From Serratia oryzae (GTDB taxonomy: Bacteria; Pseudomonadota; Gammaproteobacteria; Enterobacterales; Enterobacteriaceae), in assembly GCF_001976145.1 (NCBI RefSeq), contig NZ_MOXD01000001.1:528711-592710 (forward strand): 64,000 bases of DNA. The letters run 5' to 3'. The translations under genes and the position numbers were made by a program. Below the pieces are notes generated by a model. It did not search any database. It was not told the DNA's origin and saw only the letters and a program-made list of their open reading frames with translations. This document shows, piece by piece, positions 10,973 to 20,229 of this stretch (positions within the stretch are counted from its first letter, which is position 1; the number at the start of each line of letters is the position of its first letter).

Positions 10973-11066
10973 CGCTATGGGCCGCCGTTCTGGGGATATC
11001 GCGCAGACGATAATAAACGCTTGGTTCATCAGTGAGCTAAAAGATTAAGCATCAAGTATAGCCGCA

Positions 11067-11088
11067 AGGGCGATGCTGACATCGCCCT
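11067..11088. terminator. Hairpin between pncA and yeaC
   Basis: A perfect nine-base stem (AGGGCGATG/CATCGCCCT) with a four-base loop lies between the convergent pncA and yeaC. There is no T-run on either strand, so termination is plausible but not shown. Confidence 0.4.
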
Positions 11089-11098
11089 ACATGCCAGC

Positions 11099-11371
11099 TT
11101 ACTGCGGTTTCAGCTTCACCAAAGGCTCGGCAATAAACTGCTGTTTCAGCTCCTGCTTGCTTTTCATCACAATCTGCCCATCGGTGCCAATGCTCATATG
11201 CTGGGGATCGGCATTGTGCATCGACTGCCAGAGCATTACCGCCTGCAGGCTGTTTTCTTTCTGTTCCGGCGTCAGGGCAACACCATCAGGCCATTTACCC
11301 AGTTCCACGGCCTGCACCAACCGCTGGTAGATTTCTGGCGTCATGGCCGCAATCAGGTCTTTCACTTCCAT
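11099..11371 (-). CDS. yeaC: DUF1315 family protein YeaC
   Basis: A 90-residue protein of unknown function, the same length as E. coli YeaC and alignable along its length (MTPEIYQRLVQAVELGKWP near the start). It is hydrophilic with no signal or membrane segment. The ATG at 11371 aligns with the E. coli start; a TTG directly before it is an alternative. It is downstream of msrB on the same strand, a neighbourhood kept in E. coli. Confidence 0.9.
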   Translation of the reverse strand: MEVKDLIAAMTPEIYQRLVQAVELGKWPDGVALTPEQKENSLQAVMLWQSMHNADPQHMSIGTDGQIVMKSKQELKQQFIAEPLVKLKPQ

Positions 11372-11435
11372 CAATGCGTTTCCTCACTCACAGATGAATA
11401 ATTAGCTGAATCGATTTTGTTGATCAATTTACTCC

Positions 11436-11849
11436 CTAACCCACCGTTTTCTCACCACTCTCATTGTCGGTAAAACTCAATGATGCCGAGTTGACACAGT
11501 AACGTTCACCCGTTGGCTGCGGGCCATCGGGGAATACGTGTCCCAGATGCGCATCACAATGGCCACAGCGGATCTCAACGCGATGCATATTATGTGAATT
11601 ATCATCAAGATATAGAATGGCATCATCAGAAACCGGCTGGTAGAAACTGGGCCATCCACAGCCAGAATCATACTTGCTGTCAGAGTAAAACAGCGGTGCG
11701 TTGCAACACAGGCAATGGTACACCCCATCACGTTTGTTGTGCAGCAACTTACCGGAGTATGGCGCTTCTGTGCCACGCTCCTGCGTAACATAGCGTTGGA
11801 TTTCATTCAGTTCCGTGACGGGTTGATGAGGCATTGTCTCTTTAGCCAT
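11436..11849 (-). CDS. msrB: Peptide-methionine (R)-S-oxide reductase
   Basis: A 137-residue enzyme that repairs the R form of methionine sulfoxide in proteins. The zinc site is CLCC (46/49) and CGHC (95/98), and the catalytic Cys118 is in RYCVNSASL, all at E. coli positions. The ATG at 11849 gives the family length. The frame is open further upstream to 11918, but those residues are AT-rich and unlike the family. It diverges from gapA, sharing a 346-base regulatory gap. Confidence 0.96.
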   Translation of the reverse strand: MAKETMPHQPVTELNEIQRYVTQERGTEAPYSGKLLHNKRDGVYHCLCCNAPLFYSDSKYDSGCGWPSFYQPVSDDAILYLDDNSHNMHRVEIRCGHCDAHLGHVFPDGPQPTGERYCVNSASLSFTDNESGEKTVG

Positions 11850-11972
11850 TTGTGCGATTCCCGAAATAGTCGATAACATCAACGAAAACAATGAGTAATG
11901 GTAACAAAAAATTAACAACTTTGCAGGCCTTTTTAGCCTAAACTATAGCGCGTAAGGTCACGCCACGACTAA

Positions 11973-11988
11973 TGTGATCCTAATCACA
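11973..11988. promoter_or_regulatory. CRP-binding site before gapA
   Basis: TGTGA-TCCTAA-TCACA is a perfect match to both CRP half-sites at the correct six-base spacing. It lies between the divergent msrB and gapA, 208 bases upstream of the gapA ATG. In E. coli gapA has several promoters and responds to catabolite control, so gapA is the likelier target. Confidence 0.75.
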
Positions 11989-12124
11989 TATATTGTGCAC
12001 AGTGACTTTATACTTAGTGGTTTGCCCCCATATCAAGATGAGACCAAACGTAAATGGAATGTGCAATAAGCGTGCAAAACCGGGTTTCAGGTTTGACTTG
12101 CCGCAAGAATTGACACGATTCCGC

Positions 12125-12152
12125 TTGACGCTCGGTAAGGTTTTTGTAATTT
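12125..12152 (+). promoter_or_regulatory. Probable proximal gapA promoter
   Basis: TTGACG (12125-12130) and TAATTT (12147-12152) are separated by 16 bases and are followed by a short leader to the ATG at 12196. The region closely resembles the E. coli gapA P1 promoter as I remember it. A second TTGACA at 12110 lacks a well-placed -10. Confidence 0.55.
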
Positions 12153-12183
12153 TACAACCAACCTTTTATTCACTAACAAATAG

Positions 12184-13191
<1,008 letters not shown>

Positions 13192-13216
13192 TCTGGCGTG
13201 AGGTGGTAGTGATCAT

Positions 13217-13243
13217 AAGGGCGACATTAGTGTCGCCCTTTTT
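13217..13243 (+). terminator. gapA terminator
   Basis: A perfect ten-base stem (AAGGGCGACA/TGTCGCCCTT) with a TTAG loop and a five-base T-run lies 25 bases behind the gapA stop. Confidence 0.85.
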
Positions 13244-13277
13244 ACTGGTTTTTTGCGGCGAAAAGAAGGCAACTTAC

Positions 13278-14153
13278 GTGTACGAGAAAATCTTCACCCT
13301 ACCCGTTACCGAACAAATCACTCCCTTTATCAGCCAGCGTCAGTTGGATGAGCTGCCGGTAGTGGTAGTAACTCATCCCAAAGTACGAGCAGCCATTAGC
13401 TTACAGGGTGCGCATTTGCTGGCCTGGCAACCCGAAGGCGATCGGCCAGTGATCTGGCTAAGTGAGAATACCCCATTCAAACAAGGTATCGCGATCCGCG
13501 GTGGCGTGCCGATTTGCTGGCCCTGGTTCGGCACAGCGGGAACCCCCTCTCACGGTTTCGCACGCAATCAGCCTTGGTGCTTAACGGCCCACGATGAAGA
13601 TGAAAACGGCGTGAACCTAACCTTTACGCTGCAAGATAGCGCACAAACACGCGCTCATTGGCCACATGCCTTTACGCTCATCGCCCGCTTCAAGCTGGGT
13701 GAAGAATGTGAGATTGAGCTGGAATCTCAGGGTGATTATCAGGCAACCGCTGCGCTACATACCTATTTCGAAATTGGCGATATCACTCGCATCAGCGTTG
13801 CCGGCCTTGGTGAACACTATATCGATAAGGTGGCACATGTCGCTGACGCGCGTCAGGCAGGAGAGCTCGTCTTTGTCGGCCAAACCGATCGGGTCTATAC
13901 CCAGCCCACGACACGCAGCCTGATTAAAGATCCGGCTTTGCAGCGCGCCATCGAAGTCAATCATCATGATATGAGCGACGTGATCGCCTGGAACCCAGGT
14001 GCAGCACTGTCTGCCAGCATGGCAGATATGACGGATGAAGGGTATAAAACTATGGTGTGCGTGGAAACTGGCCGAGTGACTAAACCGCTGCTTGCCACAG
14101 GTGAACAACCTGCACGTTTGGCAGTGACGTTCCGCAGCCGCCAAAGCGGCTAA
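13278..14153 (+). CDS. yeaD: D-hexose-6-phosphate mutarotase YeaD
   Basis: A 291-residue aldose-1-epimerase-fold protein that interconverts anomers of glucose 6-phosphate and related sugars. It carries GVPICWPWFG near residue 85, SHGFARNQPW, and YKTMVCVETG near the end. The GTG at 13278 aligns with the E. coli YeaD start and follows GAAGG. The frame is open to 13203, but that part overlaps the gapA terminator and is not family-like. In E. coli yeaE follows; here it is absent and mipA comes next. Confidence 0.93.
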   Translation: MYEKIFTLPVTEQITPFISQRQLDELPVVVVTHPKVRAAISLQGAHLLAWQPEGDRPVIWLSENTPFKQGIAIRGGVPICWPWFGTAGTPSHGFARNQPWCLTAHDEDENGVNLTFTLQDSAQTRAHWPHAFTLIARFKLGEECEIELESQGDYQATAALHTYFEIGDITRISVAGLGEHYIDKVAHVADARQAGELVFVGQTDRVYTQPTTRSLIKDPALQRAIEVNHHDMSDVIAWNPGAALSASMADMTDEGYKTMVCVETGRVTKPLLATGEQPARLAVTFRSRQSG

Positions 14154-14187
14154 GTCTGCCCTGAATGCTACTGCATTGGGATTGTGC

Positions 14188-14212
14188 AAAAGGGGCGCTA
14201 TCGCCCCTTTTT
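14188..14212. terminator. Bidirectional terminator yeaD/mipA
   Basis: AAAAGGGGCG and CGCCCCTTTT pair perfectly around a four-base CTAT loop, with T-runs on both strands. It separates the convergent yeaD and mipA. Confidence 0.85.
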
Positions 14213-14247
14213 AGTGCAACCGACGCACAATTATCGTGCAAGTTAAC

Positions 14248-14997
14248 TCAGAAGTTGTAACTTACCCCGGTCAGTAAAATAGCCGTATATGATTTATCAA
14301 CCATCGGGCTATCCTTAACTTCGCTAGACAAGTGGATATAGCGGCCGGTGACAAACGCATTCCAATTAGGGTTGAATCTGTAATTTGCCGTCAGTTCAAC
14401 ATAGGGCGCAAAGCTATTACCTGCCGAATAGCTGTCTAGGCCGCTACGACGAGATTCGTGATCGCTAACGCCATAGTAATAATCAGTTTGGTTCTTACTG
14501 CTCCAGGTTATCCCGACTCCTGGCACTAACATCCAGTTATCCAGCATAAAACGGTGGAGATACGTCACATCCCCCAGCATACCGTTGCTGTTGTCCAACG
14601 TATCCGCCGATAATGCAGTACGGATAGTTCCCCACTCTGTATTATAGGAATACGTTAGGCCAGCCATCAGCGTGCCACGACGTTTATCTAAGCGTTTCAT
14701 GCGCTCATCGTCACTGTCGTCAGGCTGAAAAGACTGAGGAAGGTAATACGCCATCACGCTCAATTTGTTCTGTTGGTCATTCCACAGATAATAACCAGCC
14801 GTCAGGCTGCGAAAGTAGAAGTTGTCATCTTCATAGTTAATGATGGGCAACGGGTACACACGGGTTTGATAACCAAGATACGGCTCTGGCGTAACCAGTA
14901 CACCTGCCCCGAGAGACAAGTTCCCTGCTTGAGCACTATGCGCACACACCATTGCAGAAGCGACAATTGCTAGCGTTTTGAAATGAGATATCTTCAC
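14248..14997 (-). CDS. mipA: MipA/OmpV family outer-membrane protein
   Basis: A 249-residue beta-barrel protein. A signal peptide of about 24 residues ends AHSAQA before GNLSLGAGV. Amphipathic strands follow and the last residue is Phe (VSYNF), the usual barrel-assembly signal. E. coli MipA scaffolds MltA and PBP1B; whether this copy does so is inferred. It diverges from yeaG across a 440-base gap. Codon use is more AT-rich than in its neighbours. Confidence 0.9.
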   Translation of the reverse strand: MKISHFKTLAIVASAMVCAHSAQAGNLSLGAGVLVTPEPYLGYQTRVYPLPIINYEDDNFYFRSLTAGYYLWNDQQNKLSVMAYYLPQSFQPDDSDDERMKRLDKRRGTLMAGLTYSYNTEWGTIRTALSADTLDNSNGMLGDVTYLHRFMLDNWMLVPGVGITWSSKNQTDYYYGVSDHESRRSGLDSYSAGNSFAPYVELTANYRFNPNWNAFVTGRYIHLSSEVKDSPMVDKSYTAILLTGVSYNF

Positions 14998-15125
14998 TGG
15001 TTTTTTCCGTAAATAGCAGAGTAAACGATGAATATAGTTTATGTGAAAATGTAACTACCTGCCTAATCTTTACAATATAAAATGACCAAGATCGAATAAC
15101 TTAGAACAGAAGTATGAATTTTTGA

Positions 15126-15141
15126 TGGCAGAACCTTAGCA
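15126..15141 (+). promoter_or_regulatory. Candidate sigma54 promoter for yeaGH
   Basis: TGGCAGAACCTTAGCA has GG (15127-15128) and GC (15139-15140) ten bases apart, as in the -24/-12 consensus TGGCAC-N5-TTGC, with two mismatches. It points at yeaG. E. coli yeaG is reported to be induced in nitrogen starvation through sigma54 and NtrC. I see no convincing NtrC site upstream. Confidence 0.5.
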
Positions 15142-15438
15142 TATTTGGCCGCAACCCGCGCCAGATAAGGCATTTGGCCACTATGAAATAACTGAGTCAT
15201 TGATATGACTTAAAAAAAGCTTTTTTTCATGCAGGAAATTTTCCAGTATGCAACTACGCTTAAATCAGAAGGTGAATTATCCTGGGCTCAGTGGCAATAC
15301 AGCGCAACTCGCGATAATAAGCGCACCAAGTTGGCATACGAGTTGCTGTACTCAGAGATAACGTCGCTCTTTCGGGAGCCAGAATACCAACACCAGCTCC
15401 CTTTAACCTGTGCTAATAACGAAAGGACGGGCATCGCC

Positions 15439-17373
15439 ATGAACATATTTGACCACTATCGCCAGCGCTACGAAGCTGCCAAGGACGAAGAGTTCACACT
15501 GCAGGAATTTCTTACCATTTGCCGGCAAGATCGCAGTGCATATGCCAATGCGGCGGAACGTCTGCTGATGGCTATCGGTGAACCAGTCATGGTGGACACC
15601 GCGCTTGAGTCACGCATGTCGCGCCTGTTCTCCAACAGAGTGATCGCACGCTATCCGGCATTCGAAGAATTCTACGGTATGGAAGAAGCTATCGAACAGA
15701 TAGTCTCTTACCTGAAGCACGCCGCTCAAGGGCTTGAAGAGAAGAAACAGATCCTTTACCTGCTGGGCCCGGTGGGTGGCGGTAAGTCATCGCTTGCAGA
15801 ACGTTTGAAAGCGCTGATGCAACGCGTGCCTATTTACACCCTGAGCGCTAATGGGGAGCGCAGCCCGGTCAATGACCATCCGCTGTGCCTGTTCAACCCG
15901 CAGGAAGATGCCAATATTCTGGAAAAAGAATACAACATCCCCATGCGCTATCTCGGCACCATTATGTCGCCGTGGGCAGCGAAACGCCTGCATGAGTTCG
16001 GCGGTGACATCACCAAATTCAAAGTTGTGAAGGTTCGCCCTTCCATCCTTGACCAAATTGCCATCGCCAAAACCGAACCTGGCGATGAGAACAACCAGGA
16101 TATTTCCGCACTGGTGGGCAAAGTGGACATCCGTAAACTGGAAAACCACGCGCAGAACGATCCAGATGCCTACGGTTATTCCGGTGCCCTGTGCCGTGCC
16201 AACCAAGGGATCATGGAGTTCGTCGAGATGTTTAAAGCACCGATTAAAGTGCTACATCCTCTGCTGACGGCCACCCAGGAAGGTAACTACAACGGGACTG
16301 AGGGGATTTCTGCCCTGCCGTTCAGCGGTATTATCTTGGCACACTCGAACGAATCGGAATGGGTGACCTTCCGTAACAACAAAAACAACGAGGCTTTCCT
16401 CGACCGTGTTTACATCGTCAAGGTGCCTTACTGCCTGCGGGTGTCAGAAGAGATCAAAATCTACGACAAGCTGCTGGATCACAGTGAGCTGACACACGCG
16501 CCGTGCGCCCCTGGCACACTGGAAACGTTGGCCCGCTTTACCGTGCTCTCGCGGCTGAAAGAGCCAGAAAACTCCAGTATCTACTCGAAGATGCGGGTTT
16601 ATGACGGCGAAAGCCTGAAAGACACCGATCCGAAAGCCAAGTCGTATCAGGAATACCGCGACTATGCCGGGGTTGATGAGGGAATGAACGGTCTTTCGAC
16701 CCGTTTCGCCTTCAAAATTCTGTCTCGGGTATTCAACTTTGATCATGTTGAAGTGGCTGCAAACCCGGTCCATCTGTTCTACGTGCTGGAACAGCAGATC
16801 GAACGCGAGCAGTTCCCACAGGATCAGGCTGAAAAATACCTGGAGCACCTGAAAGGCTATCTGATTCCGAAATACGCCGAGTTTATCGGCAAGGAAATCC
16901 AGACCGCTTATCTGGAATCTTACTCCGAATACGGCCAGAACATTTTTGACCGCTATGTCACCTACGCTGATTTCTGGATCCAGGATCAGGAGTACCGTGA
17001 CCCCGATACCGGCCAACTGTTTGACCGTGAGTCCTTGAATGCTGAACTGGAGAAAATCGAAAAACCAGCGGGTATCAGCAACCCGAAAGATTTCCGCAAC
17101 GAGATCGTCAACTTTGTTCTGCGTGCCCGCGCCAATAATAGTGGCCGGAATCCAAACTGGACCAGTTACGAGAAACTGCGGACGGTGATCGAGAAGAAAA
17201 TGTTCTCGAATACCGAAGAGTTGCTGCCAGTCATTTCCTTCAATGCGAAAACCTCAACGGATGAGCAGAAGAAACACGATGACTTCGTCGACCGTATGAT
17301 GGAGAAAGGCTATACCCGTAAACAGGTTCGTCTGCTGTGCGAATGGTACCTGCGGGTAAGGAAATCTTCATAA
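15439..17373 (+). CDS. yeaG: PrkA-family serine protein kinase YeaG
   Basis: A 644-residue protein with an N-terminal AAA-type PrkA domain (Walker A GPVGGGKSS near residue 110) and a C-terminal kinase-like domain, nearly identical to E. coli YeaG. E. coli YeaG is a stress-related kinase linked to nitrogen starvation and stationary phase. The ATG at 15439 matches the E. coli start (MNIFDHYRQ) and follows AAGGA at long spacing. The same frame is open for 70 more codons to an ATG at 15229, so a longer form is possible. It forms an operon with yeaH. Confidence 0.96.
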   Translation: MNIFDHYRQRYEAAKDEEFTLQEFLTICRQDRSAYANAAERLLMAIGEPVMVDTALESRMSRLFSNRVIARYPAFEEFYGMEEAIEQIVSYLKHAAQGLEEKKQILYLLGPVGGGKSSLAERLKALMQRVPIYTLSANGERSPVNDHPLCLFNPQEDANILEKEYNIPMRYLGTIMSPWAAKRLHEFGGDITKFKVVKVRPSILDQIAIAKTEPGDENNQDISALVGKVDIRKLENHAQNDPDAYGYSGALCRANQGIMEFVEMFKAPIKVLHPLLTATQEGNYNGTEGISALPFSGIILAHSNESEWVTFRNNKNNEAFLDRVYIVKVPYCLRVSEEIKIYDKLLDHSELTHAPCAPGTLETLARFTVLSRLKEPENSSIYSKMRVYDGESLKDTDPKAKSYQEYRDYAGVDEGMNGLSTRFAFKILSRVFNFDHVEVAANPVHLFYVLEQQIEREQFPQDQAEKYLEHLKGYLIPKYAEFIGKEIQTAYLESYSEYGQNIFDRYVTYADFWIQDQEYRDPDTGQLFDRESLNAELEKIEKPAGISNPKDFRNEIVNFVLRARANNSGRNPNWTSYEKLRTVIEKKMFSNTEELLPVISFNAKTSTDEQKKHDDFVDRMMEKGYTRKQVRLLCEWYLRVRKSS

Positions 17374-17422
17374 TGTTTGCGGCCATGGCGTCATAGATAG
17401 CCTGTATACCTAGTGACTTTCG

Positions 17423-17446
17423 GGTTGCAGCCAACGGGCTGCAACC
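17423..17446. repeat. Intercistronic hairpin between yeaG and yeaH
   Basis: GGTTGCAGCC and GGCTGCAACC pair perfectly around AACG. The flanks (TATACC before, AGCTGCAGGT after) resemble the ends of the palindromic repeats at 57206 and 59733, so this may be a shortened member. It could tune the relative amounts of the yeaG and yeaH messages. Confidence 0.55.
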
Positions 17447-17492
17447 TGGAAGCTGCAGGTAGAGAAAGTTGGCAACGTTGTTTGGGGGATGT

Positions 17493-18764
17493 ATGGCCTA
17501 TTTCATTGACCGACGGCTGAATGGCAAAAACAAGAGCATGGTGAACCGCCAGCGCTTCTTGCGCCGTTATAAGTCGCAAATCAAACAGTCGATTGCCGAA
17601 GCCATCAACAAGCGTTCGGTGACCGACGTCGACAGCGGGGAGTCAGTTTCGATTCCTTCGGGTGATATCAGCGAGCCGATGTTTCATCAGGGGCGTGGCG
17701 GTACACGCCATCGCGTTCATCCGGGCAACGATCACTTTGTGCAAAATGACCGCGTCGAACGGCCACAAGGTGGCGGCGGCGGCGGAGGCAGCGGCCAAGG
17801 CAATGCCAGCCAGGACGGAGAAGGTGAAGATGAATTCGTCTTCCAGATCTCCAAAGATGAGTATCTCGACCTGCTGTTTGAAGATCTGGCGCTGCCAAAC
17901 CTGAAGAAAAACCAGTACAAACAGTTAACAGAGTACAAAACCCATCGTGCCGGTTACACCGCTAACGGCGTACCAGCGAATATCAGCGTCGTGCGTTCAT
18001 TGCAAAACTCACTGGCGCGGCGAACCGCGATGACGGCCGGTAAACGGCGGGCATTGCATGAGCTCGAAGATACCCTCACCCAGTTGGAAAACACCGAACC
18101 GGTGCAACTGCTGGAAGAGGAGCGCTTGCGTAAAGAAATTGCCGAACTGCGCAAGAAAATCGACAGCGTGCCCTTTATCGACACCTTCGATTTGCGCTAC
18201 AAGAACTATGAGCGCCGACCGGAGCCTTCCAGCCAGGCGGTGATGTTCTGCCTGATGGACGTTTCAGGTTCGATGGATCAGGCCACCAAAGACATGGCCA
18301 AACGTTTTTATATTCTGCTCTATCTGTTCCTGAGCCGGACTTATAAGAACGTTGAGGTGGTGTATATCCGCCACCATACGCAGGCTAAAGAAGTGGACGA
18401 ACAGGAGTTTTTCTACTCGCAAGAAACGGGCGGTACCATTGTCTCCAGCGCGCTGAAGCTGATGGAGGAAGTGGTTGAGGAACGCTACGATCCGGCGCAG
18501 TGGAACATCTATGCTGCACAGGCATCGGACGGCGATAACTGGGCGGATGACTCACCGCTGTGTCACGAACTGTTGGCGCAAAAGATCCTGCCGATGGTGC
18601 GTTACTTCAGCTACATCGAGATCACACGCCGTGCCCATCAAACGCTGTGGCGCGAATATGAAAATCTGCAGGCAACCTTTGAAAACTTCGCCATGCAGCA
18701 TATCCGCGAGCCAGAGGATATCTATCCGGTATTCCGGGCACTTTTCCACAAACAAACGGCGTAA
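17493..18764 (+). CDS. yeaH: UPF0229 protein YeaH, VWA-type partner of YeaG
   Basis: A 423-residue protein, close to E. coli YeaH (427). A basic N-terminus is followed by a Gly-rich stretch ([14 protein letters not shown] near residue 95), then a von Willebrand A-like domain with the MIDAS motif DVSGSMDQ near residue 255. The ATG at 17493 follows GGGGG. It is second in the yeaGH operon. AAA-plus-VWA pairs usually act together, but its molecular role is unknown. Confidence 0.94.
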   Translation: MAYFIDRRLNGKNKSMVNRQRFLRRYKSQIKQSIAEAINKRSVTDVDSGESVSIPSGDISEPMFHQGRGGTRHRVHPGNDHFVQNDRVERPQGGGGGGGSGQGNASQDGEGEDEFVFQISKDEYLDLLFEDLALPNLKKNQYKQLTEYKTHRAGYTANGVPANISVVRSLQNSLARRTAMTAGKRRALHELEDTLTQLENTEPVQLLEEERLRKEIAELRKKIDSVPFIDTFDLRYKNYERRPEPSSQAVMFCLMDVSGSMDQATKDMAKRFYILLYLFLSRTYKNVEVVYIRHHTQAKEVDEQEFFYSQETGGTIVSSALKLMEEVVEERYDPAQWNIYAAQASDGDNWADDSPLCHELLAQKILPMVRYFSYIEITRRAHQTLWREYENLQATFENFAMQHIREPEDIYPVFRALFHKQTA

Positions 18765-18779
18765 AACCGATCTTAATCT

Positions 18780-18820
18780 CAATCAGCCAGATAACTCAGG
18801 TTTCTGGCTGATTGTATTTC
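18780..18820 (+). terminator. yeaGH terminator
   Basis: A 12-base perfect stem (CAATCAGCCAGA/TCTGGCTGATTG) with an 11-base loop and a T-rich tail lies 15 bases behind the yeaH stop. Confidence 0.75.
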
Positions 18821-18964
18821 TGCCTGAATATTCCATCCGTAAAATAAAAAACCCCGGCATGGCTGCCAGGGCTAGAATTTGTGCCGGTCGCTTTCCCGGC
18901 TGTCATGGTGTGGCGTAAGCGTTCATCGAACACTCCAACTTTACACGGCCTGAGCACGGCCCTT

Positions 18965-19012
18965 TCACAACAGAAAAAACTACTGTTCTCAATAACCTTT
19001 TCTGTTGCTGAA
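18965..19012. other. Gap 18821-19045 with an inverted repeat
   Basis: Between the yeaH and csp terminators lie about 225 bases without a convincing gene. The only structure seen is an imperfect inverted repeat AACAGAAAA...TTTTCTGTT at about 18971-19010. An open frame here is a continuation of the frame overlapping yeaH. Confidence 0.3.
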
Positions 19013-19045
19013 GTCTGGATAGTGGGTGGTGGTTTTCGCGGTGGA

Positions 19046-19080
19046 AAATCTTCACCCCCGGCACAGGGCCGGAGGTGAAG
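19046..19080 (-). terminator. csp terminator
   Basis: On the minus strand a long stem (CTTCACCTCCGGC with GCCGGGGGTGAAG) is followed by ATTTTCC, about 80 bases behind the cold-shock gene. Confidence 0.6.
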
Positions 19081-19161
19081 AGGTAGGGTGGGTTAACGCT
19101 TGTCTGCTCCGGTCTTTGCCATCATCGCTGTCGCAAGTTTCTATCACCCTACCAGCTCAGA

Positions 19162-19374
19162 TTACAGCGCGGTAACGTTGCCAGCTGACGGGCCTTTAGC
19201 ACCATTTTCGATGGTGAACTCAACCTTTTGGCCTTCATCAAGCGTTTTATAATCATTCCCCTGAATGGCAGAAAAATGCACAAACACATCTTTGCTACCG
19301 TCAGCAGGGGAAATAAAACCAAAACCTTTACCAGCGTCAAACCATTTTACTAAACCAGTCATTTTATTAGACAT
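19162..19374 (-). CDS. CspA-family cold-shock protein
   Basis: A 70-residue single cold-shock domain that binds RNA and single-stranded DNA. Both RNP motifs are present: KGFGFISP and DVFVHFSAI. It is closest to CspA/CspG by sequence ([16 protein letters not shown]), with Asp for the usual Asn after WF. The ATG at 19374 follows AAGGAAG; an upstream ATG at 19389 lies inside that site. About 350 bases upstream are free of genes on this strand, room for the long leader typical of cold-inducible csp genes. I cannot assign one paralogue name. Confidence 0.92.
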   Translation of the reverse strand: MSNKMTGLVKWFDAGKGFGFISPADGSKDVFVHFSAIQGNDYKTLDEGQKVEFTIENGAKGPSAGNVTAL

Positions 19375-19722
19375 AGATACTTCCTTCATTATTTTTTAGG
19401 CCGCCATAGTGGCGAGTGAGGTCTGCTATTCAGTGGAAACTTATGGGGCACTAAAGAAGAGAATTCGCGGAAGAAGAGGTATCTGTCGGATATCACTAAT
19501 ACTGAGAACTGCTTTACTAAAACTGCTTTCATAAGGTCTGTGCTACAAACCGATGACGTCATTTACTCATAACCATCCGTTATTAGCAATCTATATTTAT
19601 AATTATTTTTGATAAACGACTAAAACCCCCTTGCCTGAAAACAATAAGCCAGAGCCAAACGTTGCTTGTCACAGTTTAACCCCCTAGAATGCGCTGCTCA
19701 AAAAAAAACTTGGATCGGTTTC
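19375..19722. promoter_or_regulatory. csp leader and promoter region
   Basis: This 348-base gap between the divergent csp and the toxin-like gene is AT-rich, with no open frame I trust. Cold-inducible csp genes usually have a leader of about 150 bases. I did not find an unambiguous cold box. TGACGTCA, a perfect palindrome, sits near 19553-19560. Confidence 0.35.
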
Positions 19723-19899
19723 ATGTCATCGCTGTGGGTAACAACGCAATACGTTTATTTAATTGGCCTATTAGTTTCTATGTTTTTTACGTACTTAGTC
19801 AGCAAGGATACCATTAAAATCCGCTGCATCAGCGCACTCGTCATCGGCCTGACCTGGCCACTGAGTCTCCCGGTCGTATTGCTGTTTGCCTTATTCTAA
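19723..19899 (+). CDS. GhoT/OrtT-family small membrane toxin
   Basis: A 58-residue protein that is almost entirely two membrane helices (about residues 9-26 and 34-57). The C-terminus ALVIGLTWPLSLPVVLLFALF is, as far as I recall, very close to E. coli GhoT and OrtT, which depolarise the inner membrane and promote growth arrest. GhoT is held off by the mRNA-cutting antitoxin GhoS; OrtT has no partner. No GhoS-like gene is adjacent here, so it fits the orphan OrtT type. The ATG at 19723 has only a weak ribosome site. The frame is open to a TTG at 19666. Confidence 0.75.
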   Translation: MSSLWVTTQYVYLIGLLVSMFFTYLVSKDTIKIRCISALVIGLTWPLSLPVVLLFALF

Positions 19900-19918
19900 C
19901 CAAATGACAAAAACATCT

Positions 19919-20074
19919 TTACTTCTGAATATGGGGCTCTGAGATATCTACCATACGGCAGACTTTGCTGAAGTTATTGGATTTCTCACAAATTTTATCA
20001 GTGACATAAACGCTAAGGTAGCCTAGTACCAGCAGGTAACCGATCATACATAAAATGAAGATAAGAGTTCTCAA
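19919..20074 (-). CDS. Possible MgrB-like small membrane protein
   Basis: A 51-residue reading frame on the minus strand from a TTG at 20074; an internal ATG at 20047 would give 42 residues. A single membrane helix (LIFILCMIGYLLVLGYLSV) is followed by a short polar tail with two cysteines, CEKSNNFSKVC. E. coli MgrB, which inhibits the PhoQ sensor kinase, has the same build: 47 residues, one helix, and a periplasmic C-X10-C ending FSGIC. Neither start has a good ribosome site. A divergent MgrB is my preferred reading. Confidence 0.45.
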   Translation of the reverse strand: MRTLIFILCMIGYLLVLGYLSVYVTDKICEKSNNFSKVCRMVDISEPHIQK

Positions 20075-20229
20075 CGCTAGTTACCAACCCGACGCAATGA
20101 CTGAAAACATCATACCGTGATTAACTGACTTTCGCCTCTGTCAAAATAGGCACTTACCCGCCGAGTTGCACCACACTATTCGGTTTGGTGTACCATTATG
20201 CTATCCACAAAGCTGCCGGAGGCCCCGCA

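Noticed and set aside
12145..12156. TGTAATTTTACA before gapA as a HexR box
   Set aside because: Both half-sites are present but three bases closer than in the 15-base consensus, and the stretch coincides with the expected -10 region.
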